A stretch of DNA of 13,363 nt from Armatimonadota bacterium (lineage in GTDB: Bacteria; Sysuimicrobiota; Sysuimicrobiia; Sysuimicrobiales; Humicultoraceae). The notes below the pieces were generated by a model that was not told where the DNA came from, did no database searches, and saw only the letters and a program-made list of their open reading frames with translations. Each line of letters opens with the position of its first letter. The stretch's first letter is position 1. Where the stretch lies: positions 1 to 13,363 of the forward strand of contig JACQGZ010000149.1 of the NCBI GenBank assembly GCA_016199305.1, read 5' to 3'. Below are positions 6,968-13,363 of this stretch, one piece after another. Both the position numbers and the translations under genes were made by a program.

Positions 6968-7459
6968 ATGGACGGACCCAGGTCGGTGCTGAGGTCAGTC
7001 TGGGCCGGAGCCGCGCTCATCATCGCCCTCGTCGCCATCGCGCTGAGCCTGCTGACGCTGGCCGCCCCGCCGACCCCGGCCCGCCCCCTGGCCACTCCGG
7101 TGCCCGTGACCATCGACCTCTCTATGCTGATCACGGGACGAGGGGCCATCGGGGGACCCGCGCTGGAGCACCTCTTCAATCCGGAGATGCTGGTGGTGCG
7201 GCGGGGAGACACCGTGCGCCTTCGGGTGACCAATGGCACGCACTTCCGGCACGGCATCGAGATCGTCGGCTACGGCGTCCGCACCGGCGCCTTGACGGGC
7301 GGCACGCAGAGCTCCGAACTCCTCACCTTCACCGCGGACAAGCCCGGGATCTTCGAGTACCGGTGCTACCTGCCCTACGATCCCGCCACCTCAACATGCG
7401 CACCCGATCACGACAAGATGGTCGGCCATCTGGTGGTCGTCGAGCCTGGGGGCAGGTGA
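6968..7459 (+). CDS. Membrane-anchored cupredoxin with widened CuA-like ligand loop (paralogue 2)
   Basis: This 163-residue protein has an N-terminal membrane helix (about 13-33), a Pro/Ala linker and a cupredoxin domain. It aligns with the preceding protein along the domain: EMLVVRRGDTV against TMLVVRQGDTV, HGIEIVGY against HQLEITGY, and the loop CYLPYDPATSTCAPDHDKM against CALPHDPAWRHCTPDHELM. Candidate ligands are His95, Cys133, Cys144, His148 and Met151, again C-x10-C-x3-H-x2-M. The start at ATG 6968 has a strong AGGAGGAGGA site. It is co-transcribed with paralogue 1. It may act as an electron acceptor or donor for the Fe-S/NrfD pair downstream (inference). A decayed copy of its C-terminal coding end follows its stop codon. 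Confidence 0.8.
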   Translation: MDGPRSVLRSVWAGAALIIALVAIALSLLTLAAPPTPARPLATPVPVTIDLSMLITGRGAIGGPALEHLFNPEMLVVRRGDTVRLRVTNGTHFRHGIEIVGYGVRTGALTGGTQSSELLTFTADKPGIFEYRCYLPYDPATSTCAPDHDKMVGHLVVVEPGGR

Positions 7460-7461
7460 TT

Positions 7462-7500
7462 GACCGCATGATTGGGCATCTGCTCGTCGCCGGACCCGGG
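7462..7500 (+). pseudogene. Remnant of a further cupredoxin paralogue (C-terminal tail only)
   Basis: Directly after the paralogue 2 stop, the frame starting at 7462 reads DRMIGHLLVAGPG, matching the paralogue 2 tail DKMVGHLVVVEPG at 8 of 13 positions with no gaps. Extended by two codons, the nucleotide match is about 29 of 45, spread over codons as in diverged homologues rather than a fresh slip. No start, upstream domain or in-frame continuation into the next gene exists. It looks like the leftover 3' end of a third member of the tandem array. Confidence 0.55.
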
Positions 7501-7510
7501 TCACGGCGAT
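7486..7510 (+). other. Intercistronic hairpin before the Fe-S protein gene
   Basis: GTCGCCGGAC (7486-7495) pairs with GTC-a-CGGCGAT (7500-7510), leaving a CCGG tetraloop and one bulged A. It lies partly in the cupredoxin remnant and 22 bases before GTG 7533. No U-tract follows, so an mRNA processing or stability element, or partial attenuation between the cupredoxin pair and the Fe-S/NrfD genes, is more likely than a strong terminator. Confidence 0.4.
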
Positions 7511-7532
7511 CCAGAGGCCGCAGGGGCGTCGT

Positions 7533-8333
7533 GTGAAGATCTCGCGGCGGAGGTTCATCAAGGTCCTGGCGGCTACGGGTGCAGCCGCAACCCTTCCCTC
7601 TGTGACGAAGCTGGCGGAGTCGTGGGCGGCGGGTGACAAGCGTGCCGTCGGGCAGGGGACGCTGACCCGGCAGTGGGCCATGGTCATTGACCTGCGGAAG
7701 TGCGAGGGGTGCACGACCATCGACAAGCCCCCGCAGTGCGTGGAGGCGTGCAACCGGGCCCACTACCTCCCCGAGGGGCAGCAGTGGATCCGCGTTGTCG
7801 TTGAACGGGACCAGCGGGGCTCTTTCTTCCGACCGATCCCCTGCATGCAATGCGAGAACGCGCCGTGCGTGCAGGTCTGTCCGGTGGGCGCCACCTACCG
7901 CAACGCCAGCGGCGTCGTCCTGGTCGACAACAACCGCTGCATCGGGTGCCGGCTGTGCATGGCTGCCTGCCCCTACGACGTACGTGTCTTCAACTGGGTC
8001 CGGCCCCCCACCCCGCCTGAGGCCGCCCTGGTCAGGTACTCGCCGGAGTTTCCCGTGCCCCATCGGAAGGGCACGGTCTCTAAGTGCATGCTGTGCGCCC
8101 ACCGAACGGCCCATGGCGAACTGCCGGCGTGCGCGGCCGGGTGCCCCATGAAGGCCATCTACCTGGGCGACCTCACCACTGACGTGGCGACAAACGGCGA
8201 TGAGGTGCTGCAGCTCTCCACCTTCCTGAGCGAGAACCACGCCTACCGGTACAGGGGCGACCTGGGCACTCGCCCGCGCGTGTACTACATCCCCGGGCAC
8301 GGGGAGGCCTTCGGCCGGAGGCCAGGGGCATGA
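7533..8333 (+). CDS. Tat-exported four-cluster [4Fe-4S] ferredoxin-type subunit (NrfC/PsrB/ActB-like)
   Basis: This 266-residue protein has a textbook twin-arginine signal, SRRRFIK at residues 4-10, followed by a hydrophobic stretch, so it is exported folded with its clusters. Sixteen cysteines fall in four groups: C57/C60/C69/C73, C104/C107/C112/C116, C136/C139/C142/C146 and C185/C188/C200/C204. This is the pattern of the electron-wire subunit of DMSO-reductase-type complexes, polysulfide reductase and alternative complex III, which normally links a NrfD-type quinone-reactive membrane subunit to a catalytic partner. The start is GTG 7533, behind AGGGG (7522-7526). Its stop overlaps the NrfD start (ATGA), implying a tight pair. 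No molybdopterin subunit is encoded next to it, which is unusual for the family. Confidence 0.93.
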   Translation: MKISRRRFIKVLAATGAAATLPSVTKLAESWAAGDKRAVGQGTLTRQWAMVIDLRKCEGCTTIDKPPQCVEACNRAHYLPEGQQWIRVVVERDQRGSFFRPIPCMQCENAPCVQVCPVGATYRNASGVVLVDNNRCIGCRLCMAACPYDVRVFNWVRPPTPPEAALVRYSPEFPVPHRKGTVSKCMLCAHRTAHGELPACAAGCPMKAIYLGDLTTDVATNGDEVLQLSTFLSENHAYRYRGDLGTRPRVYYIPGHGEAFGRRPGA

Positions 8334-9895
8334 GCGAGGCCCGCCGCCTGGAGGCGCAGCTGCTCGGTGTGCTGGCCCGGCCGCCGCGCTGGTACCCATT
8401 CATTGTGACCCTGCTTGCCGGCGTCGTCGCCTGGGCCTTCTACGCCTGGACTGTGCAGTACCGCATCGGCCTCGGCGTGACGGGAATGCACAACCGCGTT
8501 CCGTGGGGCCTGTACATCATCAACTTCGTCTTCCTCATCGGCATCAGCCATGCCGGCACGCTGGTCTCCGCCATCCTGCGCATCACCGCCGCAGAATGGC
8601 GCCGGCCGATCACGCGCATGGCCGAGGTCATCACGGTCGTGGCGCTCATGACGGGCGCGCTCATGGTCATGGTGGACATGGGACGGCCGGACCGCCTGTT
8701 GTACCTGCTGCGCTACGGGTTCGGCCATCTCAGCTCGCCGATCCTGTGGGACGTCCTCTCCGTCGCCACCTACCTCACGGGGAGCCTGATCTACCTGTAC
8801 ATCCCGCTGATTCCCGACCTGGCGATGCTGCGCGACCGGCTGGGCCCGAAGGTGCCAGGGTGGCAACAGTGGCTCTATCGCACGCTGGCCATGGGCTGGC
8901 GCGGAACGCCGCGCCAGCGGGCGCGGCTGGAGCGGGCGCTCACGGTGATGGCGCTGCTCATCATCCCCATCGCCGTGTCGGTCCACACTGTTGTCTCGTT
9001 TGTCTTCAGCATGACGCTGCGGGTCGGCTGGCACAGCAGCATCTTCGGCCCCTACTTCGTGGTCGGTGCGATCTTCTCGGGGATCGCCGGCATCATCACG
9101 GCCATGGCCGTGTTTCGCCGGATCTACCGGCTGGAGGCGTGGATCACGGAGGAGCACTTCCAGAAACTCGGGTGGCTGCTCCTCGCGCTGAACCTGATCT
9201 ACCTCTACTTCACCTTCTCCGAGTACCTGACGATGGGCTATCAGCCAGACGATGCGGAGGCGGCCCTCCTGCGGCTGCTCTTCATCGGTCCGTACGGAAA
9301 GATCTTCTGGCCCATGGTCCTCGGCGGGCTGGTCGCCCCGGCCCTGCTGGTCATGGTCCCATCCGTCCCCGCCCTGCGCAGCCTCCGCACGGTGCCCGTC
9401 CTCCGGCCGGTGCCGATAGCCCTGACGGCCGCCGGCCTCCTCACCACTGTCCTTCTTGCCCGGGGTATGCCCCAGGCCGCGATCCTGCCTGCCTGGCTGG
9501 CGTCCTGGGAGACTCTCCGCTGGCCCCTGCTCGGTCTCGGTGCGCTCCTGATCCTGAGCCTGGTGCCGGTCCTGCAGGCGCGGCGGGTCGCCAGCCTCGT
9601 CACCGCGTCCGTCCTGGTCAACATCGGCATGTGGTTGAAGCGCTACCTGATCGTCGTCCCGTCCCTCGCGGTGGCCCAAACCCCCTTTGGGGCCATCACC
9701 TACCGGCCGACCTGGGTGGAGTACTCGATCATCGGGGGGACGTTTGCCGGCTTCGCCTTGCTCTACCTGGTCTTCTCGCGGCTCTTCCCGATAGTCTCGC
9801 TCTGGGAGGTGCGGGAGGCCGAGGACAGTGCGATACGCGAGCCAGCGGACGTGGGCACGCGGCCCTACGTTGCACCGGCTGGAGGCAGAACATGA
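8330..9895 (+). CDS. NrfD/PsrC/ActC-family integral membrane subunit
   Basis: This 521-residue protein has about ten or more membrane helices (roughly 21-43, 60-83, 97-116, 138-160, 203-228, 238-262, 280-300, 324-344, 360-378, 397-416, 420-438 and 464-486). Family-type segments include PWGLYIINFVFLIGISHAG, HSSIFGPYFVVGAIFSG, EYLTMGY, and a late NIGMWLKRYLIVVPSL followed by PTWVEY and LFSRLFP-like wording. The last set is reminiscent of ActC of alternative complex III. Family members oxidise or reduce quinone within the membrane and exchange electrons with the Fe-S subunit. It is longer than small NrfD/PsrC proteins and nearer ActC length. ATGA overlaps on both sides couple it to the Fe-S gene and to the next cupredoxin gene, which suggests the three products form one complex. 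Confidence 0.92.
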   Translation: MSEARRLEAQLLGVLARPPRWYPFIVTLLAGVVAWAFYAWTVQYRIGLGVTGMHNRVPWGLYIINFVFLIGISHAGTLVSAILRITAAEWRRPITRMAEVITVVALMTGALMVMVDMGRPDRLLYLLRYGFGHLSSPILWDVLSVATYLTGSLIYLYIPLIPDLAMLRDRLGPKVPGWQQWLYRTLAMGWRGTPRQRARLERALTVMALLIIPIAVSVHTVVSFVFSMTLRVGWHSSIFGPYFVVGAIFSGIAGIITAMAVFRRIYRLEAWITEEHFQKLGWLLLALNLIYLYFTFSEYLTMGYQPDDAEAALLRLLFIGPYGKIFWPMVLGGLVAPALLVMVPSVPALRSLRTVPVLRPVPIALTAAGLLTTVLLARGMPQAAILPAWLASWETLRWPLLGLGALLILSLVPVLQARRVASLVTASVLVNIGMWLKRYLIVVPSLAVAQTPFGAITYRPTWVEYSIIGGTFAGFALLYLVFSRLFPIVSLWEVREAEDSAIREPADVGTRPYVAPAGGRT

Positions 9896-10782
9896 AGAGA
9901 GCGCCGCTGATGGTGGTGGCCGCCGGTGCGATGGCGCTCGTGCTGAGCTTGCTGGTACTTCCGGCGCGAGCGCTGGAGCGCGTTCGCGTGGTCGTCAGCG
10001 AGCGCGGCTTCGACCCGCCGGTGGTCGAGGTCACTGAGGGGGAACTCGTCGAGATCACCTTCGTCTATGGCGACAGTCACCTCCCGCAAGACAACCCGCA
10101 CGTGATCTTCATCGAGGGACTCCGCCTTGAGTCACCCCAGATCAGCCGCGCGCGCCCTGAGGTGGCGGTGCGCTTCACCGCGGAGCAGAGCGGCCGGCTG
10201 CTGTTCAAGTGTACCGCGTACTGTACAGGCCACGACCGGTTGCAGGCCGGCTACCTCAGCGTGCGCCCGGCCTCGGCGGCCGGGCCGGTGCCGGCGGTGG
10301 CCACGGTCCTGCAGTTGCTGGCCGCCCCGCCCGATGTTCCGGGGGCGAAGGCGGCGCTGCGCGCGCAACTTTCGTCCGATGATGGGCAGCCGGTGGAGGG
10401 AGTCCTCGTCCGCTTCGAGCAGCAGGCAGCGCTCGTGAAGACGGGTTGGGCCCCGGTCGGCAGCGCGCGGACGGACCCGCGCGGGGTCGCGCTCATCGAA
10501 TACGCGCCGTTCGGGGACGCTCTGCGGGTGCCGGCCCGCGCGGTCTTCGAGGGCAATGTCCGGTACCAACCGGCAGAAGCGCGGGCCGTGCTGGACCTGC
10601 CCGCCCTCCCGTCGTGGTGGGCACCGGTCGCGGAGGTGCGCGTTCCGGTCGTCGGCACCTGGCTGCTCTGGCTTGTCGTGTCGGCTGTCTGGCTGACCTT
10701 CGCGTATGTGGCTTATCAGGTGTTCACTCTGCCCGAACCCCGGGCGGCGGCGCCGGAGCTTCGGCGCCGTCCGCCACGCTGA
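9892..10782 (+). CDS. Secreted cupredoxin with CuA-like cysteine pair, beta-sandwich domain and C-terminal membrane anchor
   Basis: This 296-residue protein has a signal peptide (about 1-27), then a cupredoxin domain (about 30-125) with His70 (NPHVIFIEG) and the loop CTAYCTGHDRL: Cys107, Cys111, His114 and Leu117. This is close to CuA (C-x3-C-x3-H-x2-M) but one residue shorter before the His and with Leu in the Met position. Residues about 137-236 look like a separate beta-sandwich, transthyretin/Ig-like domain (QPVEGVLVRFEQ, TDPRGVALIEY). A membrane helix at about 252-279 and a short basic tail close the protein, so the copper domain faces outward. The start ATG 9892 overlaps the NrfD stop. 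The tight coupling suggests it docks on the NrfD/Fe-S pair as an electron acceptor or donor. Whether it holds one or two copper ions cannot be told from sequence. Confidence 0.8.
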   Translation: MKRAPLMVVAAGAMALVLSLLVLPARALERVRVVVSERGFDPPVVEVTEGELVEITFVYGDSHLPQDNPHVIFIEGLRLESPQISRARPEVAVRFTAEQSGRLLFKCTAYCTGHDRLQAGYLSVRPASAAGPVPAVATVLQLLAAPPDVPGAKAALRAQLSSDDGQPVEGVLVRFEQQAALVKTGWAPVGSARTDPRGVALIEYAPFGDALRVPARAVFEGNVRYQPAEARAVLDLPALPSWWAPVAEVRVPVVGTWLLWLVVSAVWLTFAYVAYQVFTLPEPRAAAPELRRRPPR

Positions 10783-10801
10783 GAAGGAGGCGAGATCCAT
10801 C

Positions 10802-11680
10802 ATGTGGAGGATTCTGACGCGGTTGGGGAGTGTGCTCGTGCTCGTCCCGGCCATCCTGGCTGTCTCCCTGCACCCGGGCGGCATTAAGGCGGCATCCGCC
10901 CCCCTGAAGGTGGAGGTTCAGATGGTCGCCCACTTGGCCGGGTGCGTGGACCGGAATCTGGTCATGCGGGGCGACCAGGTCATCTGGCTGATTAAGGTAT
11001 TTGATCCCGGAGGGCAAGAGATCACGGCCGGCCTGGATGTGACCGTCCGCGCCGGCACGCTTCAGGTGAAAGCCATAGGGTATGTACCCCAGACGAAGTT
11101 TTGGGCCGTCCCGCTTTCCATCGTCTGGGATATGCCGACAGGCAGCCTTCCCTGGTACGTCACGGTTCGGGACCCGCAGGGTAACGTCGTCGAGTGGCGG
11201 CCGCCCACATACACGGTCAACCGAGTGCTGACCATCATCCCAGGCCCACTCAAGGTGGGTGCCCAGGTGGTCGATCCCGTTTCGGGCAATCCTGTTGCGG
11301 AGGCCAGACCCGGCACGGTCCTACGCATCACCGCATCGGTCAGCCGTCCCGTTCGCGGTGACCTCTATCCTTACGGGAAGCCCGACCGCGAATTGACCGG
11401 GGTCGGGTTGACGCAGACCAAAGGCGCCCCGCTCACCCAGGATGTGACTGTCCGCGCGACCGTCGGCCAGGGGGCCTTCGTGCAGGGGACGCAGACCTTC
11501 TCTGGCGGGGTGCTGGCGACGGTTCCGGTGACCTACGACCTGGCCAGGGAGATCTGGCGGGCGTCATTTGCCATCCCCGCGGGCGCCGCACCCGGCGCGT
11601 ACACGGTTGCCGTCGTCGCAAAGGACAAGTACGACAACACCGGTGTGGGCCTGAGCGCAGCGATCACGCTGCGCCGTTAG
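10802..11680 (+). CDS. Secreted beta-sandwich (Ig-like) protein of unknown function
   Basis: This 292-residue protein has a signal peptide (about 1-31) and then two probable beta-sandwich domains. The first (about 36-145) contains HLAGCVDRNLVMRGDQVIWL, with its only cysteine, Cys48, and His44, and ends near TIIPGPL. The second (about 150-292) ends with PGAYTVAVVAKDKYDNTG, typical of Ig-like extracellular domains. No heme motif, catalytic triad or anchor is seen. The start is ATG 10802 after GAAGGAGG (10783-10790); the longer frame to 10706 runs into the preceding gene and lacks a signal peptide. It is 19 bases after the cupredoxin gene, so it is co-transcribed and probably an extracytoplasmic accessory or docking protein of the complex. 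I do not recognise a named family with confidence. Confidence 0.7.
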   Translation: MWRILTRLGSVLVLVPAILAVSLHPGGIKAASAPLKVEVQMVAHLAGCVDRNLVMRGDQVIWLIKVFDPGGQEITAGLDVTVRAGTLQVKAIGYVPQTKFWAVPLSIVWDMPTGSLPWYVTVRDPQGNVVEWRPPTYTVNRVLTIIPGPLKVGAQVVDPVSGNPVAEARPGTVLRITASVSRPVRGDLYPYGKPDRELTGVGLTQTKGAPLTQDVTVRATVGQGAFVQGTQTFSGGVLATVPVTYDLAREIWRASFAIPAGAAPGAYTVAVVAKDKYDNTGVGLSAAITLRR

Positions 11681-11701
11681 GCATCCTGGGAGGTGACTTC
11701 T

Positions 11702-13174
11702 GTGAGACGAAAGTTGATAAGGTCTTGGGTTGTACTGCTGCTCGGAGTCGTCGCGGCAACTGCCGCGTTGATGCCGGCAGCGGCCCAGCCCGCCGTCGCG
11801 GAGACGAGCGAGGCGACCATCGCCCTGGCTCCGACTCAGGGGACGGTGGGTACGCCGGTGATCGTTGCTGGCCGGGGGTTCCCGGCGGGGCGGACTATTA
11901 CGCTGGTCTGGGAAACTGCGCGTGCTGTAGTCGTCGCCGAGGGCAACCTGTACGGCGGGCGCAAGATCGAGCCGGCGGCGCTGCCGCTGGCTCAGGTCCT
12001 CGTCCGGCCCGACGGCACGTTCTCCTCGCGGCTGGCCATTCCCCGGGATTATGGCGGGGTGCGGAACATCATCGTGCGCCTGGATGGGACGGAGGCCGCG
12101 CGGGCGGGATTCCGCCTGTGGCCGAGTCTGAGGATCTCCACGACGAAAGGGCCTGTCGGCACGCCCATCCGCCTGCGTGGCGAGGGCTTCGGCCTAGGCA
12201 CCACCGATAGCCAGTTCCACGTGATCTACGACAACCGCTATATGGGAGTCTTTTCCGCCGCGGCCACACACGGCACTGTCGACTTCACGATCTACGCCGC
12301 GGGAGACCCGGGGCTGCACCGCATCGACGTCTACCCGAACTTCTACGGGCCGGCCTACCTGAACAACCACGACGGCTTCAAGGAATACGCTGAGGTCCCT
12401 CGATGGGGCTGGAACTTCACGGTAGCGCCCGGCCGGGCCCTGTTGAGCGGTCCAGCCGCGAGCGGACGCTTCGTCAGCGGCCGCGTCACGGGCCCTGTCC
12501 CCGCGCTTCCCGACGGGCCGCCGCTGACAGTCTCGCCGGCACAGGGGCCGGTGGGCACCCGTGTGCGCGTCACGGCAGGCAGCTTTCGGCCGGGGGAGCG
12601 CGTCGAACTCGTCTGGCAGTCCCTCACTGGCGCGTACATTCAGGAGGGCGGCTTCAAGTTCGTGGACACAGTGCTGGCGACCGCCGCGGCGGGCCCGGAC
12701 GGGCGGGTGACTTTCACGACGGTCGTACCGGCCGACGCCGGTGGGTGGCATCCTATTCTGGCCCGGGCTCCCTCCCAGACTGCGGTCGGGCGGTTCGGGC
12801 TCGTGCGAGCGGTCACAGTGGGTCCATTGTCTGGTCCCCCGGGCACGCAGATCCATATCCGGATCACAGGTGCCGGCTGGCGGTCGTGGGAAAACACGGC
12901 GGCGGTCACGTGGGACAACGGCTACACCGGCTATGCCTGTGCCCTCGGCCCCGAGAAGGGCACGATCAACATCTACCTGACCGCTGTGGGTGCGCCCGGA
13001 CGCCGCGTGATCGGGATCTGGCCGGCCATCTTTCGGGGCCCGCTTAGCGTCAACTATGGTGGGAGCCAGCCGGAGAACCAGCGCCTGGCGTTTCTGACGC
13101 CTCAGGACCTTCCCGAGAGCGTCGAGCCCCTCACATTCGTCTTCGACCTGATGGCCGGAGAGGCCAGCCCTTAG
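11702..13174 (+). CDS. Secreted protein with a duplicated two-domain IPT/TIG-like module
   Basis: This 490-residue protein has a signal peptide (about 1-33, cleaving near AAA or AVA). The rest is an internal duplication: unit A (about 40-222) and unit B (about 275-453), each with an N-terminal IPT/TIG-like domain (APTQGTVGTPVIV against SPAQGPVGTRVRV, both followed by an LVW segment) and a second domain (GPVGTPIRLRGEGF against GPPGTQIHIRITGAGW, with VIYDNRYMG against VTWDNGYTG). There is one cysteine (Cys413) and no anchor or catalytic motif. GTG 11702 is preferred over GTG 11693 because GGGAGG (11688-11693) is correctly spaced only for it. It is the last gene before a long hairpin. A structural or binding role outside the membrane is likely; specific function is unknown. 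Confidence 0.75.
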   Translation: MRRKLIRSWVVLLLGVVAATAALMPAAAQPAVAETSEATIALAPTQGTVGTPVIVAGRGFPAGRTITLVWETARAVVVAEGNLYGGRKIEPAALPLAQVLVRPDGTFSSRLAIPRDYGGVRNIIVRLDGTEAARAGFRLWPSLRISTTKGPVGTPIRLRGEGFGLGTTDSQFHVIYDNRYMGVFSAAATHGTVDFTIYAAGDPGLHRIDVYPNFYGPAYLNNHDGFKEYAEVPRWGWNFTVAPGRALLSGPAASGRFVSGRVTGPVPALPDGPPLTVSPAQGPVGTRVRVTAGSFRPGERVELVWQSLTGAYIQEGGFKFVDTVLATAAAGPDGRVTFTTVVPADAGGWHPILARAPSQTAVGRFGLVRAVTVGPLSGPPGTQIHIRITGAGWRSWENTAAVTWDNGYTGYACALGPEKGTINIYLTAVGAPGRRVIGIWPAIFRGPLSVNYGGSQPENQRLAFLTPQDLPESVEPLTFVFDLMAGEASP

Positions 13175-13186
13175 GCTCGGTTGACA

Positions 13187-13242
13187 GCCCGCCCTCCGAA
13201 GCGGACCGGCCTCCTTGCCTGATTGCCCCTCGGAGGGCGGGC
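13187..13242 (+). terminator. Long-stem hairpin after the cluster, terminator candidate
   Basis: GCCCGCCCTCCGA (13187-13199) is the exact reverse complement of TCGGAGGGCGGGC (13230-13242), a 13-bp GC-rich stem with a 30-nt loop, beginning 12 bases after the last stop codon. GTCCTTG follows rather than a U-tract. It most likely marks the 3' end of the long operon. The remainder of the window to 13363 holds no gene I can support. Confidence 0.6.
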
Positions 13243-13265
13243 GTCCTTGCCCGTAACACCATCTA

Positions 13266-13309
13266 CGATGAGAGGAAGAGCGTCCAGCGATGAGAGGAAG
13301 AGCTTCCAG
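13266..13309. repeat. Two tandem 22-bp direct repeats
   Basis: 13266-13287 and 13288-13309 are adjacent 22-base units (beginning CGATGAGAGG) that differ at a single base (G or T at unit position 17). Short imperfect copies of GCCCGTAACACC/GCCCGTAGCACG lie on either side. With only two units and no spacer, this is not a CRISPR. It may be an operator repeat for a gene beyond the window or a small slippage duplication. Confidence 0.7.
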
Positions 13310-13363
13310 CCCGTAGCACGCCGGGGCCGGCCCGGTTTGCAGCATAAGGTGTGGTGCGGAGGA

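Noticed and set aside
8285..9679. 464-codon minus-strand frame opposite NrfD
   Set aside because: Low-complexity charged composition (Asp, Arg, Gln, His) mirrors the antisense of a hydrophobic membrane protein; it has no start context or domain.
8503..9891. Long second frame running through the NrfD gene into the cupredoxin frame (reported start 8503)
   Set aside because: Its first part is a His/Arg/Pro-rich shadow of the NrfD coding sequence. The real protein in this frame begins at ATG 9892 with a signal peptide and an ATGA overlap.
9892..10782. Cytochrome c oxidase subunit II
   Set aside because: It lacks the N-terminal two-helix hairpin and the exact CuA spacing, carries its anchor at the C-terminus, and no oxidase subunit I gene is nearby.
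13181..13210. TTGACA at 13181-13186 as a promoter -35 box
   Set aside because: No reasonable -10 element occurs about 17 bases downstream, and the sequence runs into a 13-bp hairpin stem.
13266..13309. CRISPR array
   Set aside because: Only two abutting repeats with no spacers, and no cas genes in the window.

Overview
The window is GC-rich bacterial DNA with dense, mostly co-directional genes, GTG starts, 4-base ATGA overlaps and strong GGAGG-type ribosome sites. Tat export, lipoprotein sorting, a Cache-type sensor kinase, ActC-like respiratory membrane subunits and cupredoxins fit a free-living respiring bacterium. It is probably from an uncultured soil, sediment or thermophilic lineage, but the phylum cannot be fixed from this sequence.

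Layout. (1) 2-322 is the 3' end of a MobB-like molybdenum cofactor gene. (2) 498-1745 is an acyl-CoA dehydrogenase with an Asp where the usual catalytic Glu would sit. (3) 1976-2551 (minus) is a TlpA/ResA-type thioredoxin lipoprotein, divergent from (4) 2758-5590, an overlapping sensor kinase and NarL/LuxR-type response regulator. (5) 5841-6266 is an exported plastocyanin-like blue copper protein. (6) 6497-13174 looks like one long unit. It holds two tandem paralogous membrane-anchored cupredoxins, a Tat-exported protein with four [4Fe-4S] clusters, a NrfD/ActC-family membrane protein, a third cupredoxin with a CuA-like site and a C-terminal anchor, and two secreted beta-sandwich proteins. A long hairpin follows at 13187-13242.

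Working model (inference). The Fe-S and NrfD pair is the standard electron-transfer module of complex iron-sulfur molybdoenzymes and of alternative complex III. No molybdopterin or heme-binding subunit is present in the window; the expected catalytic or acceptor partner is instead surrounded by copper proteins. The cluster could be a quinol:cupredoxin oxidoreductase, or its reverse, on the outer face of the cytoplasmic membrane. The upstream TlpA-like protein could keep the CuA-type cysteines reduced for copper loading, and the kinase/regulator pair could control the cluster.

The strongest unusual signals are three. First, a CuA-like ligand pattern with a widened loop (C-x10-C-x3-H-x2-M) is conserved in both tandem cupredoxins. 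Second, a 47-nt leader element (38/47 identical) occurs twice, once before each cupredoxin transcription start region, with a possible shared fold. Third, a decayed C-terminal fragment of a further cupredoxin paralogue lies at 7462-7500.
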